Origin: Treponema sp.
GTDB lineage: Bacteria; Spirochaetota; Spirochaetia; Treponematales; Breznakiellaceae
Direction: 5' to 3'
DNA length: 11,090 nt
Assembly: GCA_031276685.1 (NCBI GenBank)
Contig: JAISMQ010000256.1
Span: 1 to 11,090 of the forward strand
The notes under the pieces were generated by a model that was not told the origin of the DNA, did no database searches, and saw only the letters and a program-made list of their open reading frames with translations. The translations under genes and the position numbers were made by a program. This document shows positions 1 through 6,551 of the stretch, piece by piece; position 1 is the first letter of the stretch; each line of letters begins with the position of its first letter.

Positions 1-903
1 GCGGGGGACGGGGTAAGGGGGTTTTTGCCCGGGGGGCGGCGGCGGCCGGGCCTGGGTATCGCCCGGCGGCGGGTGTGCCGGCTTATCTGGGCGGGGGGGG
101 GGGGGCTGCGGGGGGGGCTGTCCGGGGGCGGGACCCTGCCGGCGAAGGTGGACCATTTCTTCAACGCCGTGGGGATACGCCTGCAGGAGGCCTACGGTTT
201 GACTGAAACCGCCCCCGTGGTATCGGCGCGGCGCTGGCGCAAGGCCCGCCGGGGTACTATCGGGCAGGCGATTCTGCATACGGAGATCCGGATTATCGAT
301 GAAAAGGGCCGCGCCCTGCCGCCGGGCCGCAACGGGATCATCTGCGTGCGCGGCGGCCAGGTGATGAAGGGGTACTACCGGAAGCCGGAGGCCACGGCGG
401 CGGTGCTGTCGCCGGACGGCTGGTTCAACACGGGGGATATCGGCATGATGACCCGCGACGGGGAACTGCGGATCACGGGCCGGGCCAAGGATACCATCGT
501 GCTGCGGGGGGGCGAAAACGTGGAGCCCGCGCCCATCGAGGCTAAACTGCGGGAAAGCGAGTACATTTCCCAGTGCGCGGTGGTGGGGCAGGACCAGAAG
601 TACCTGGCGGCCCTTATCGTGCCGGTCCGGGCGGCGGTGATGGCCTTTGCGGAGGAAAACGGCATCCCCATCGTGGACTACGAGCTGCTTTTGCAGCAGC
701 CGGAGGTCAACGAGATTATCGCCAACGAGGTGGCGGATCTGGTGGGGCCCCGGACGGGTTTTAAGCCGTTTGAGAGGGTTTTTAAGTTCAGGCTGCTGCC
801 CAGGGCCTTTGAAACCGGGCGCGAGTTGTCGGGGAAGCAGGAACCGCTGCGCCACCGAATCCAGGCCCTCTACGCGCGGGAGATTCACGATCTGTACCGC
901 TGA
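1..903 (+). CDS. long-chain acyl-CoA synthetase (AMP-forming), C-terminal half, 5' end outside window
   Basis: This protein would activate long-chain fatty acids to acyl-adenylates and then acyl-CoA (ANL adenylate-forming superfamily, COG1022-like). The frame is open from base 1, so about 300 C-terminal residues are seen of an expected 600 or more. Counting from base 1, the SGGG loop begins at residue 41, the core motif YGLTETAP is at 65-72, GWFNTGD at 140-146, GRAKDTI at 160-166 and GGEN at 170-173. The tail has the ELSGK stretch near 275-279, which sits where the A10 lysine motif is expected, although I cannot assign the catalytic lysine surely. Matching to the family is clear from about residue 38 onward. 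Before that the sequence is extremely G/R-rich and includes a 13-G run, so a sequence error or slippage there is possible. It is convergent with the acetyltransferase gene, with a hairpin between the stops. Confidence 0.93.
   Translation, partial: AGDGVRGFLPGGRRRPGLGIARRRVCRLIWAGGGGLRGGLSGGGTLPAKVDHFFNAVGIRLQEAYGLTETAPVVSARRWRKARRGTIGQAILHTEIRIIDEKGRALPPGRNGIICVRGGQVMKGYYRKPEATAAVLSPDGWFNTGDIGMMTRDGELRITGRAKDTIVLRGGENVEPAPIEAKLRESEYISQCAVVGQDQKYLAALIVPVRAAVMAFAEENGIPIVDYELLLQQPEVNEIIANEVADLVGPRTGFKPFERVFKFRLLPRAFETGRELSGKQEPLRHRIQALYAREIHDLYR
93..105 (+). repeat. homopolymeric G tract (13 G) within the acyl-CoA synthetase frame
   Basis: Thirteen consecutive G lie inside the coding sequence and encode glycines just before the LRGGLSGGG segment. 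A second run of eight G follows at 110-117. A gain or loss of one base would shift the frame of the upstream part relative to the conserved part. The conserved part downstream is in the same frame as the open sequence upstream, so as written the gene is intact. Confidence 0.9.
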
Positions 904-906
904 GCG

Positions 907-945
907 CCGCTGCGGATACCGCCCGGTGTATAGGCACCGCAGCGG
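907..945. terminator. hairpin between convergent genes, candidate bidirectional terminator
   Basis: CCGCTGCGG (907-915) and CCGCAGCGG (937-945) form a perfect 9-bp inverted repeat. The 21-base loop contains a further weak ATACC/GGTGTAT pairing. It exactly fills the space between the TGA of the acyl-CoA synthetase (901-903) and the TGA of the acetyltransferase (949-947, minus). No T tract follows on either strand, so it is not a classical intrinsic terminator. It may instead act as a transcript-end stabiliser or a Rho-assisted stop. Confidence 0.5.
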
Positions 946-946
946 T

Positions 947-1816
947 TCAGTAGTAGGCGATGCGGTAGTCGGCGACGGGCCTGAAACCGACGGAGCGGTA
1001 CACCATCTGGGCGCTGTAGTTCCGTTTTTTTACAAAGAGGTTTACCCCCCGGCCGGAATTGACCAGGGCGCTGGCAAGTTCCGCGCAGATCCGGCGGGCT
1101 ATGCCCATGCCGCGGCAGCTTGGGTGGACAAAAACCCCGCCGATCTGGGTCCGGGTAAAGGAAACGGCGCTGGTGTTTGCCTTGGCGATAATCTGCCCCC
1201 CCAGTTCCGCTACCAGGATTTTTTGCTCTTTTAGGATCCGCTTTAAGTTCAGGCGGCAGACGGCGGCGTTGAAGACGGCCCCCCGGGGCAGCACTTCTTC
1301 CAGCTCGTAGGCTTTTTGCAGGGGGAGGATATCGTCCAGCTCCCACAGTTCCGGCTCCCGTATGGAGATCTCCGGGGGGCCCGCCCGCAGCGTTTCTACG
1401 GAAGGCCCCCGGTTCAGGGCCATAAGGTCGTAGTCTATCTCGTCAATACTCTGTTTCCCCAGCTCCCCCAGGATCCCCTGCAGGGTCAGCACGTCGTTCT
1501 GCAGCCCCTGGACCGCGTAGACGCTGGTCTTCTTCAAAAAGCGCAGCAGGACCGGCGGCATGCCAAGCCGGTCCGGATCGCGGCTGATCATAACGGGGAA
1601 GAAGGTGCCTTTGTTGTGAAGGATCAGGGCCCCCATGGAACCGTCGGGGCCGGGGAAGCCCCAGGTCTGGCTGGAAAACAGTTCAGGGCGGAGGAACCGG
1701 GCGCAGGCGGCTACGCAGAAAAGCTCCCGGCGGCGCAGCAGTTCCTTTGCGGCTTCAAAATGCCGCCGGCCCAGACGTTCCCAGCCCCGGCCCTTCTGGG
1801 CGCGGGCCTTAGTCAT
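947..1816 (-). CDS. GNAT-family N-acetyltransferase, 289 aa
   Basis: The C-terminal half is a GNAT fold, which transfers an acetyl group from acetyl-CoA to an amine; the substrate is unknown. The acetyl-CoA pyrophosphate-binding loop is visible as CRGMGIA at 234-240, following the strand QIGGVFVHP (224-232). The last conserved segment, LFVKKRNYSAQMVYRSVGF, is at 260-278. Residues 1 to about 145 form a separate N-terminal part that I do not recognise, so the protein is longer than a single-domain GNAT. The ATG overlaps the stop codon of the nagZ-like gene by 8 bases (ATGACTAA), which supports this start and suggests translational coupling as the last gene of the trxB-nagZ operon. No strong Shine-Dalgarno sequence is seen, only GCGGA-like bases inside nagZ. 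A role in cell-wall sugar or peptide acetylation would fit its neighbour but is speculation. Confidence 0.85.
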   Translation of the reverse strand: MTKARAQKGRGWERLGRRHFEAAKELLRRRELFCVAACARFLRPELFSSQTWGFPGPDGSMGALILHNKGTFFPVMISRDPDRLGMPPVLLRFLKKTSVYAVQGLQNDVLTLQGILGELGKQSIDEIDYDLMALNRGPSVETLRAGPPEISIREPELWELDDILPLQKAYELEEVLPRGAVFNAAVCRLNLKRILKEQKILVAELGGQIIAKANTSAVSFTRTQIGGVFVHPSCRGMGIARRICAELASALVNSGRGVNLFVKKRNYSAQMVYRSVGFRPVADYRIAYY

Positions 1817-3554
1817 AGGGCAGTTTTCCGCCCGCGCTGATCCGGCCCGCCAGGACGGAGAAGGCCGCAGTAAAGGATTCGGGGGAGTAGCTGTACACGG
1901 CGATGGCCCCGTTTACCCAGGGGACGCTTTCCAGGTACACGGGGTTCAGCACCGAAATAACGATGACGTTTTTGCCAAGGTCCTGGATGCTCCGCAGAAA
2001 GCTAAGGCCCCCCGCGTCCGAAAGGCAGAAAATAACCGTATCGGCGTTCCGGGCAAGGCGGGTAAAATTTTGGACCTGCTGGCCGGAAGACCAGCGGAAG
2101 GTTTCCGCCTGGGGGTAGGCGGCCTTGCCCACCCGGCAAAAATCATCGTAGGCCCCCGCGATAAGCAGGCGGCCCGCTTCCTCCGCCCTAAGCGGCCCCC
2201 CCCGGACAAGCGTTACGCTGCGGACCGCCAGGTCCAGGAAGAAAGCCGCCCCTTCCGGGTTGGAGAGTTCTCCGGCAATTTTCTCCGGATCCGGTACGTA
2301 GGGGACCTCTCCCCGGAGCCGTCCGTACTTTGCCTCCAGCACCCGCCGGGCCGCGTCCCGCACCCGTTCCCGGAATCCGTCCTCCTCTTCCATGGCGCGG
2401 ACCAGGGTGGTCCACACGGAATCGGACAGGTTGGGGGTCCTTGAGATCAGCACGATGTCGTTGCCCGCCAGCAGGGCCTGCCTGGCCGCCTGGGAAATGC
2501 TCCCCGCGTGGGCGGTGGCGCCGTTCATCAACAGATCATCGGTGATAATAAGCCCCTGGTAGCCGATTTTTTCCCGCAGGATATCTTTGAGAAAGTAGGA
2601 CGACAGGGAGGCCGGGACGGACGCCGCCTCCGTTTGGGGGAAGGCCAGGTGCCCGCTCATCACTGCGGGAAGCCCCTCCCTCACCAGAATCCGGTAGGGG
2701 ACCAGTTCCCGGTCCCACAGAACTTCGAAGGGCGTCTCGATCCGGGGCAGTACCCCGTGGGAGTCCAGGTCCGTGTCCCCGTGGCCGGGGTAGTGCTTTG
2801 CCGTGGGGATAATCCCCGCCGCCATCTGGCCCTTCATAAAGGCGGCCCCCAGGATCCCCGCCTGGGTGGGGTCGCTTCCGAAGGCGCGGGGGCCGATAAG
2901 CGAGGAAAAACGGTTCGTAAACAGGTCCACCGTGGGGGCGAAGTTCATGTTGATCCCCAGGGCCGCCAGCTCCCTGCCGATGTAGTAGCCCGCCAGGTAG
3001 GCGTCCTGGGGGTACCCGGAAGCGCCGATAGCCATGTTCCCCGGAGTTTCGCTGGTGGCGCCCTTTACATGGCGGATCCAGCCCCCCTCCTGATCGGTGG
3101 CGACCAGCAGGGGGAGGCCGTACTTCCCCTCAAGGCTGGCGGTTTGCAGTTCGCCCACGGTTCTGGCGAGTTTGTAGGTGTCGTCCGTGTTCCAGCCGAA
3201 GATCTTTACCCCGCCGATATGGCGGTCCCGTATCCAGTCCATGATCAGGGGCGAAGGTTCCGCCCCCACCCAGCCCAGCATGAAGGTCTGGGCCAGGGCT
3301 TCCTCGTCGCTCATCCGGGCCAGCAGGGCTGCGGCCTGTTCTTCCGGCCCCAGGATCCGGCTGTCCGCCGGCTCGTCCGCCGGTTCGCCCGCCTGTGGCT
3401 CCGCGCTATCCGCGCCGCTACGGTCCGGGGCCGCGTAGCTTGCCCCGTTAAAGCCCAGGGGCGAAAGAAGCGCCGTCATGCCGATAAGGATCGGCAGGGC
3501 CATGAGCAGCCCCCTGCGGCCCGGAAGCCGCCGCCGGGGGGGGCGCTTAGCCAC
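1809..3554 (-). CDS. nagZ: exported GH3 beta-N-acetylhexosaminidase, NagZ type, 581 aa
   Basis: Glycoside hydrolase family 3 enzyme predicted to remove terminal beta-N-acetylglucosamine, as in muropeptide recycling or chitin oligomer use. Counting from the GTG at 3554, the N-terminus has a basic stretch (KRPPRRRLPGRR) and a hydrophobic segment at about 17-34, then SYAAP, a plausible signal peptidase site. An Ala/Glu/Pro linker follows. Catalytic-domain motifs are DQEGG (154-158), KHYPGHG (253-259), DSH (264-266, His as expected acid/base) and ITDDLLM (337-343, first Asp of the pair as expected nucleophile). The rest fits a GH3 C-terminal domain, as in two-domain Gram-positive NagZ. The GTG overlaps the trxB stop by 8 bases (GTGGCTAA). 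The frame extends upstream to 3800, but that part lies wholly within trxB and reads as compositional noise. An alternative ATG at 3503 has a better Shine-Dalgarno (AGGGGG, 6-base spacer) but loses the basic n-region. Confidence 0.9.
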   Translation of the reverse strand: MAKRPPRRRLPGRRGLLMALPILIGMTALLSPLGFNGASYAAPDRSGADSAEPQAGEPADEPADSRILGPEEQAAALLARMSDEEALAQTFMLGWVGAEPSPLIMDWIRDRHIGGVKIFGWNTDDTYKLARTVGELQTASLEGKYGLPLLVATDQEGGWIRHVKGATSETPGNMAIGASGYPQDAYLAGYYIGRELAALGINMNFAPTVDLFTNRFSSLIGPRAFGSDPTQAGILGAAFMKGQMAAGIIPTAKHYPGHGDTDLDSHGVLPRIETPFEVLWDRELVPYRILVREGLPAVMSGHLAFPQTEAASVPASLSSYFLKDILREKIGYQGLIITDDLLMNGATAHAGSISQAARQALLAGNDIVLISRTPNLSDSVWTTLVRAMEEEDGFRERVRDAARRVLEAKYGRLRGEVPYVPDPEKIAGELSNPEGAAFFLDLAVRSVTLVRGGPLRAEEAGRLLIAGAYDDFCRVGKAAYPQAETFRWSSGQQVQNFTRLARNADTVIFCLSDAGGLSFLRSIQDLGKNVIVISVLNPVYLESVPWVNGAIAVYSYSPESFTAAFSVLAGRISAGGKLPYD

Positions 3555-4554
3555 GCGCCGCCCCGGGCGGCCCGCCGGCGGGGCCCTGGCCCAGAGCGCC
3601 GATGTACTCCGCCGCGCAGTGGGCCGCGATGGCCCCTTCGGCGGCGGCGACCACCACCTGGCGGAAGGGGCTGGACCGGACATCCCCGGCGACAAAGAGC
3701 CCGGGGACGGAGCTTTCCATCCGCTGATCGGTAACGATGTAGCCCGCCTCGTCTTTTTCAAGACCGGGAACCAGGGATGTCTGGGGGACCGTGCCCACAA
3801 AGACGAAGACCGCGTCCGCGCTTTCCTCGTAGGTCCGGCCCGTGCCCCTGCCCGCGTTATCGCTGTGTTCCAGGATCAGGGAACTGACCGTCTGCCCCCC
3901 CCGGATCTCGCGGATAAGCGTATTAAGCCGCAGCTCGATATTCGGGTTGCCCCGCACCCGATCCACAAGGCCCGCCTGGGCCCGGAAACGGTCCCGGCGG
4001 TGTACCAGGATGACGCGGGGGGAAAGGCGGGACAGGTACTGGGCTTCGTCGCAGGCCGCGTCCCCGCCTCCGGCTACCACGATCTTCCTGCCCCGGAAAA
4101 ACGGGCCGTCGCAGGTGGCGCAGTACGAAACCCCCCGCCCGGTAAACTGGGCCTCCCCCGGAACCCCCAGGGTCCGGCGGGCCGCCCCGGTAGCCAGGAT
4201 CAGCGCGGGGGCCCGTCTGACGCCGCCGTCTTCCGCAGTTACGGTAAAAAGGCCCCCCTCTTTTTCCAGGGCCGTAACCTGGGCGGTGGTAAAACCGGCG
4301 CCAAAGTCCAGCGCCTGCCGGTAGAGATCCTGGGCAAAGTCAAAGCCCGACCTGGCGGAACCGCCCGGCTCCTGGCCCGGCTTCCCGATATTGCCGGGGT
4401 AATTTTCCAGCACGTCAATCGTAAGGGCCTGCCCGCCGGGGGCAAGCTGTTCAAAGACAAGGGTCCTCAGGTTCGCCCGGGCCCCGTATTGGGCCGCCGT
4501 CAAACCCGCAGGCCCCGCCCCAATAATAATCAGGTCCGCATCACAGGTTTGCAT
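3547..4554 (-). CDS. trxB: thioredoxin reductase, 335 aa
   Basis: NADPH-dependent flavoenzyme that reduces thioredoxin in the cytoplasm. The FAD-binding GAGPAG is at 12-17, the redox-active CATC at 145-148, the NADPH-binding GGGDAA at 162-167 with the phosphate-binding HRRDRFRA at 185-192, and a C-terminal FAD motif reads LFVAGD. Length is slightly above the usual 310-320 residues. The excess lies in a Gly/Pro-rich insert near 58-70 and a Gly/Ala/Pro tail of about 17 residues after AAEYI. The tail codons overlap the start of nagZ. It is the first gene of a three-gene leftward operon with nagZ and an acetyltransferase; I know no established functional reason for that pairing. No Shine-Dalgarno is visible upstream of the ATG, and a TAGAAT hexamer lies only 6 bases before it. 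Confidence 0.95.
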   Translation of the reverse strand: MQTCDADLIIIGAGPAGLTAAQYGARANLRTLVFEQLAPGGQALTIDVLENYPGNIGKPGQEPGGSARSGFDFAQDLYRQALDFGAGFTTAQVTALEKEGGLFTVTAEDGGVRRAPALILATGAARRTLGVPGEAQFTGRGVSYCATCDGPFFRGRKIVVAGGGDAACDEAQYLSRLSPRVILVHRRDRFRAQAGLVDRVRGNPNIELRLNTLIREIRGGQTVSSLILEHSDNAGRGTGRTYEESADAVFVFVGTVPQTSLVPGLEKDEAGYIVTDQRMESSVPGLFVAGDVRSSPFRQVVVAAAEGAIAAHCAAEYIGALGQGPAGGPPGAARG

Positions 4555-4560
4555 AGGCCA

Positions 4561-4590
4561 ATTCTAGTACAAAAGGGCAGGCGGGGGAAA
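4561..4590 (-). promoter_or_regulatory. candidate trxB promoter, possibly leaderless
   Basis: On the minus strand TAGAAT (4566-4561) matches the -10 consensus at five of six positions and is followed by exactly 6 bases before the trxB ATG. A transcript from it would begin at or next to the start codon. The -35 side (TTTCCC or TTCCCC, 17-18 bases upstream) is weak. Confidence 0.3.
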
Positions 4591-4605
4591 TAGAAAAACA
4601 CTGAT

Positions 4606-4635
4606 GGTGGGGCTTTTCCCAAAACGCTGCCCACC
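4606..4635. other. inverted repeat in the trxB/gltD divergent region
   Basis: GGTGGG (4606-4611) and CCCACC (4630-4635) are a perfect 6-bp inverted repeat with an 18-base spacer, lying upstream of both divergent promoters. It could be an operator or chance in GC-rich DNA. A competing short pairing TGGG/CCCA (4608-4611 with 4618-4621) overlaps it. Confidence 0.25.
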
Positions 4636-4644
4636 CGTAATACC

Positions 4645-4674
4645 TTGCGGATAAGCGAATTTTTTGGCTATGAT
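4645..4674 (+). promoter_or_regulatory. candidate gltD promoter
   Basis: TTGCGG (4645-4650) and TATGAT (4669-4674) are separated by 18 bases; the -10 matches consensus at five of six positions. Transcription would begin near 4681, upstream of the chosen gltD start at 4700. This argues against the in-frame TTG at 4664 and the ATGs at 4670 and 4673, which lie within the promoter itself. Confidence 0.5.
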
Positions 4675-4688
4675 GCAGGGAATTACGC

Positions 4689-4694
4689 GGGGGA
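4689..4694 (+). promoter_or_regulatory. gltD ribosome binding site
   Basis: GGGGGA ends 5 bases before the ATG at 4700. It decides the start in favour of 4700 over the earlier in-frame codons, which lack a comparable site. Confidence 0.6.
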
Positions 4695-4699
4695 CCAAG

Positions 4700-6154
4700 A
4701 TGGGAAAGGCTGGGGCATTTTTAACGGTTAAGCGGCAGGTCGCGGGTTACCGCCCTGTTGAGGAACGGATCAACGATTACAGCGAGGTAGAACTCCAGCT
4801 TGCCGACGGGGACCGGATGGCCCAGGCTTCCCGCTGCATGGACTGCGGGGTGCCTTTCTGCCACTGGGCCTGCCCGGTGGGGAACGCCATGCCCGAATGG
4901 CAGGACCGGCTCTACCGGGGGGACTGGGTAGGGGCCTGGGTGGCGCTGCAGGATACCACCCCCTTTCCGGAATTTACCGGGCGGGTCTGCCCCGCCCTGT
5001 GCGAAGCCTCGTGCGTCCTGGGGGCCAACGACGACCCCGTGACTATCCGGCAGAACGAGCTGGCGGTCATCGAAAAGGCCTTTAGCCTGGGCCTCGTGGC
5101 CCCCCAGCCCCCCCGGAAGCGGAACGGTACAAAAGTCGCTGTGGTGGGGGCCGGGCCGGCGGGCCTTTCCGCTGCCTGGTACCTGAACCGGGCGGGTTTT
5201 TCCGTCACCGTGTACGAAGGGGATCGCAAGGTGGGCGGCTACCTCCGCTACGGCATCCCGGACTTTAAGCTGGACAAGAGCTTTATAGACCGGCGGGTAA
5301 GGATCATGGAGGCGGAGGGGGTCAGCTTTAGGACCCGCGCCCGGATCGGCGACGGCCCCTACGCCTTCGGCACCGGGGGCGGCGACAGCGAGGTAATCGA
5401 TCCCCGGAGCCTGGAATCATCGTTTGATCTGATCCTGCTGACTATTGGCGCACGGGACGCGCGGGATCTCAAAGCGCCCGGCCGGGAGCTTTCCGGCATC
5501 GTCCAGGCCCTGGACTTTCTTTCGCTGCAGAACCGCAGCCTGGGGGGGGAGCGCAGCGCGGGCATAGAGCCCGTCACCGCCTACGGCAAGCGGGTGCTGG
5601 TTATCGGCGGCGGCGATACGGGGTCGGACTGTGTAGGCACCGCCAACCGCCAGGGCGCCCGGAAGGTTACCCAGATAGAGCTGCTTCCCATGCCCCCGGA
5701 ACACCGACCCGATTCCGCGCCCTGGCCCCTCTGGCCCACGGTTCTTAAAACCTCCAGCTCCCACCTGGAAGGGGGGGAGCGGCTCTGGTCCGTCAACACC
5801 AAGGAATTCCGCGGCTCTGGCGGCGCGGTGGATTCCGTCCTGGCCTGCCGCGTGGACTGGGCCCAGGAAAACGGGCGCTGGGTTATGAAGGAGGCCGCCG
5901 GAAGCGATTTTGAAATAGGCGCGGACCTGGTACTTTTGGCCATGGGCTTTACCCACGTGGTCCAGGGCGGCGCGGTCGCCAGCTTGGGGCTGGAAACCGA
6001 CGAGCGGGGCAATATCAAAACCCGCGGTACCTTCCACACCAGCAACCCCAAGGTCTGGGCCGCCGGGGACGCCAGGAACGGCGCAAGCCTGGTGGTCCGG
6101 GCCATGGCGGAAGGCCGCGCCGCAGCGGAGGCGATTACCAGGACCTTTCGCTAA
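4700..6154 (+). CDS. gltD: glutamate synthase [NADPH] small subunit, 484 aa
   Basis: Iron-sulfur flavoprotein that takes electrons from NADPH and passes them to the large subunit GltB for glutamate formation from glutamine and 2-oxoglutarate. The N-terminus MGKAGAF followed by residues typical of GltD supports the start at 4700. Cysteines 46, 49, 54 and 58 (CMDC...C...C) and 97, 101, 105 are the iron-sulfur ligands typical of the family. FAD-binding GAGPAG is at 150-155, NADPH-binding GGGDTGSD at 303-310, and the C-terminus has the AAGDAR flavin motif followed by a Gly-poor helix. Length is close to the usual 470-490. gltB is not adjacent on either side in this window, so the partner is elsewhere, or the protein serves as an electron-transfer subunit for another enzyme. 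The next gene starts 49 bases downstream with no terminator between, so read-through is likely. Confidence 0.93.
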   Translation: MGKAGAFLTVKRQVAGYRPVEERINDYSEVELQLADGDRMAQASRCMDCGVPFCHWACPVGNAMPEWQDRLYRGDWVGAWVALQDTTPFPEFTGRVCPALCEASCVLGANDDPVTIRQNELAVIEKAFSLGLVAPQPPRKRNGTKVAVVGAGPAGLSAAWYLNRAGFSVTVYEGDRKVGGYLRYGIPDFKLDKSFIDRRVRIMEAEGVSFRTRARIGDGPYAFGTGGGDSEVIDPRSLESSFDLILLTIGARDARDLKAPGRELSGIVQALDFLSLQNRSLGGERSAGIEPVTAYGKRVLVIGGGDTGSDCVGTANRQGARKVTQIELLPMPPEHRPDSAPWPLWPTVLKTSSSHLEGGERLWSVNTKEFRGSGGAVDSVLACRVDWAQENGRWVMKEAAGSDFEIGADLVLLAMGFTHVVQGGAVASLGLETDERGNIKTRGTFHTSNPKVWAAGDARNGASLVVRAMAEGRAAAEAITRTFR

Positions 6155-6192
6155 ACCGCCAGGACCAAAAAGTCGCATGGACACAAAACACG

Positions 6193-6198
6193 AAGGAG
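6193..6198 (+). promoter_or_regulatory. ribosome binding site fixing the lipoprotein start
   Basis: AAGGAG ends 5 bases before the ATG at 6204. It rules out the earlier in-frame ATG at 6177, which would add nine residues in front of a normal signal sequence. Confidence 0.75.
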
Positions 6199-6203
6199 CT
6201 TCT

Positions 6204-6551
6204 ATGAAACGATCGATAATTACCCTTGGCGTTCTTTGTCTGTTTTTTGCCGGCTGCAGCCTGTTTAACAGCCCTTCGACAGTTGTCAGGAAATTCTACG
6301 CGGCGGCGGAAAAAGGCGATTATACTGAAATGGGCAAGTACGCCACCCCCGATACGGTAAGCCTTATGGCCATGTTTGGTACCAAGATACAGGGCAGTTT
6401 GACCGCCATGGGGAAAATTACAACGGTGTCAGAAAAAATAGACGGCGATACCGCCGTAGTTACGGTTTCTTTTGAGAACGAGGAAGATACCGAAGTTACC
6501 TTGATCAAGACCGAAGGCAAATGGAAGGTACACATATCGATGGACAAATGA
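6204..6551 (+). CDS. small lipoprotein, DUF4878/NTF2-like, 115 aa
   Basis: The N-terminus is a lipoprotein signal: MKR, a hydrophobic stretch from residue 5 to 16 and FAGC with the lipidated cysteine at 18. The mature part begins SLFNSPSTVVRKFYAAAEKGDY, after which an alternating helix and strand pattern ends in EGKWKVH. This resembles DUF4878 and related NTF2-like small lipoproteins, which are of unknown function. It would be anchored in a membrane facing the periplasm or outside. Base composition is visibly lower in GC than gltD, similar to the next gene. Its TGA overlaps the ATG of the YiiX-like gene (ATGA), so the two are probably a translational pair. A terminator hairpin begins 14 bases after its stop codon. 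Confidence 0.85.
   Translation: MKRSIITLGVLCLFFAGCSLFNSPSTVVRKFYAAAEKGDYTEMGKYATPDTVSLMAMFGTKIQGSLTAMGKITTVSEKIDGDTAVVTVSFENEEDTEVTLIKTEGKWKVHISMDK

Noticed and set aside
3555..3800. 82-codon in-frame upstream extension of nagZ
   Set aside because: It lies wholly inside trxB in another frame, would put a non-conserved Pro/Ser/Arg-rich segment before a normal signal peptide, and the GTG at 3554 overlaps the trxB stop in the same way as the next junction.
2508..4593. Long plus-strand open frames (408 and 371 codons) across nagZ and trxB
   Set aside because: They lie opposite genes with clear catalytic motifs; open antisense frames are common in GC-rich DNA and these translations show no family features.
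4664..4699. Earlier starts for gltD (TTG 4664, ATG 4670, ATG 4673)
   Set aside because: They fall in the likely -10 element and lack a ribosome site; the ATG at 4700 has GGGGGA at good spacing and gives the usual GltD N-terminus.
5417..6184. Minus-strand open frame (255 codons) across gltD
   Set aside because: It is antisense to the NADPH-binding and C-terminal parts of gltD and has no motif.
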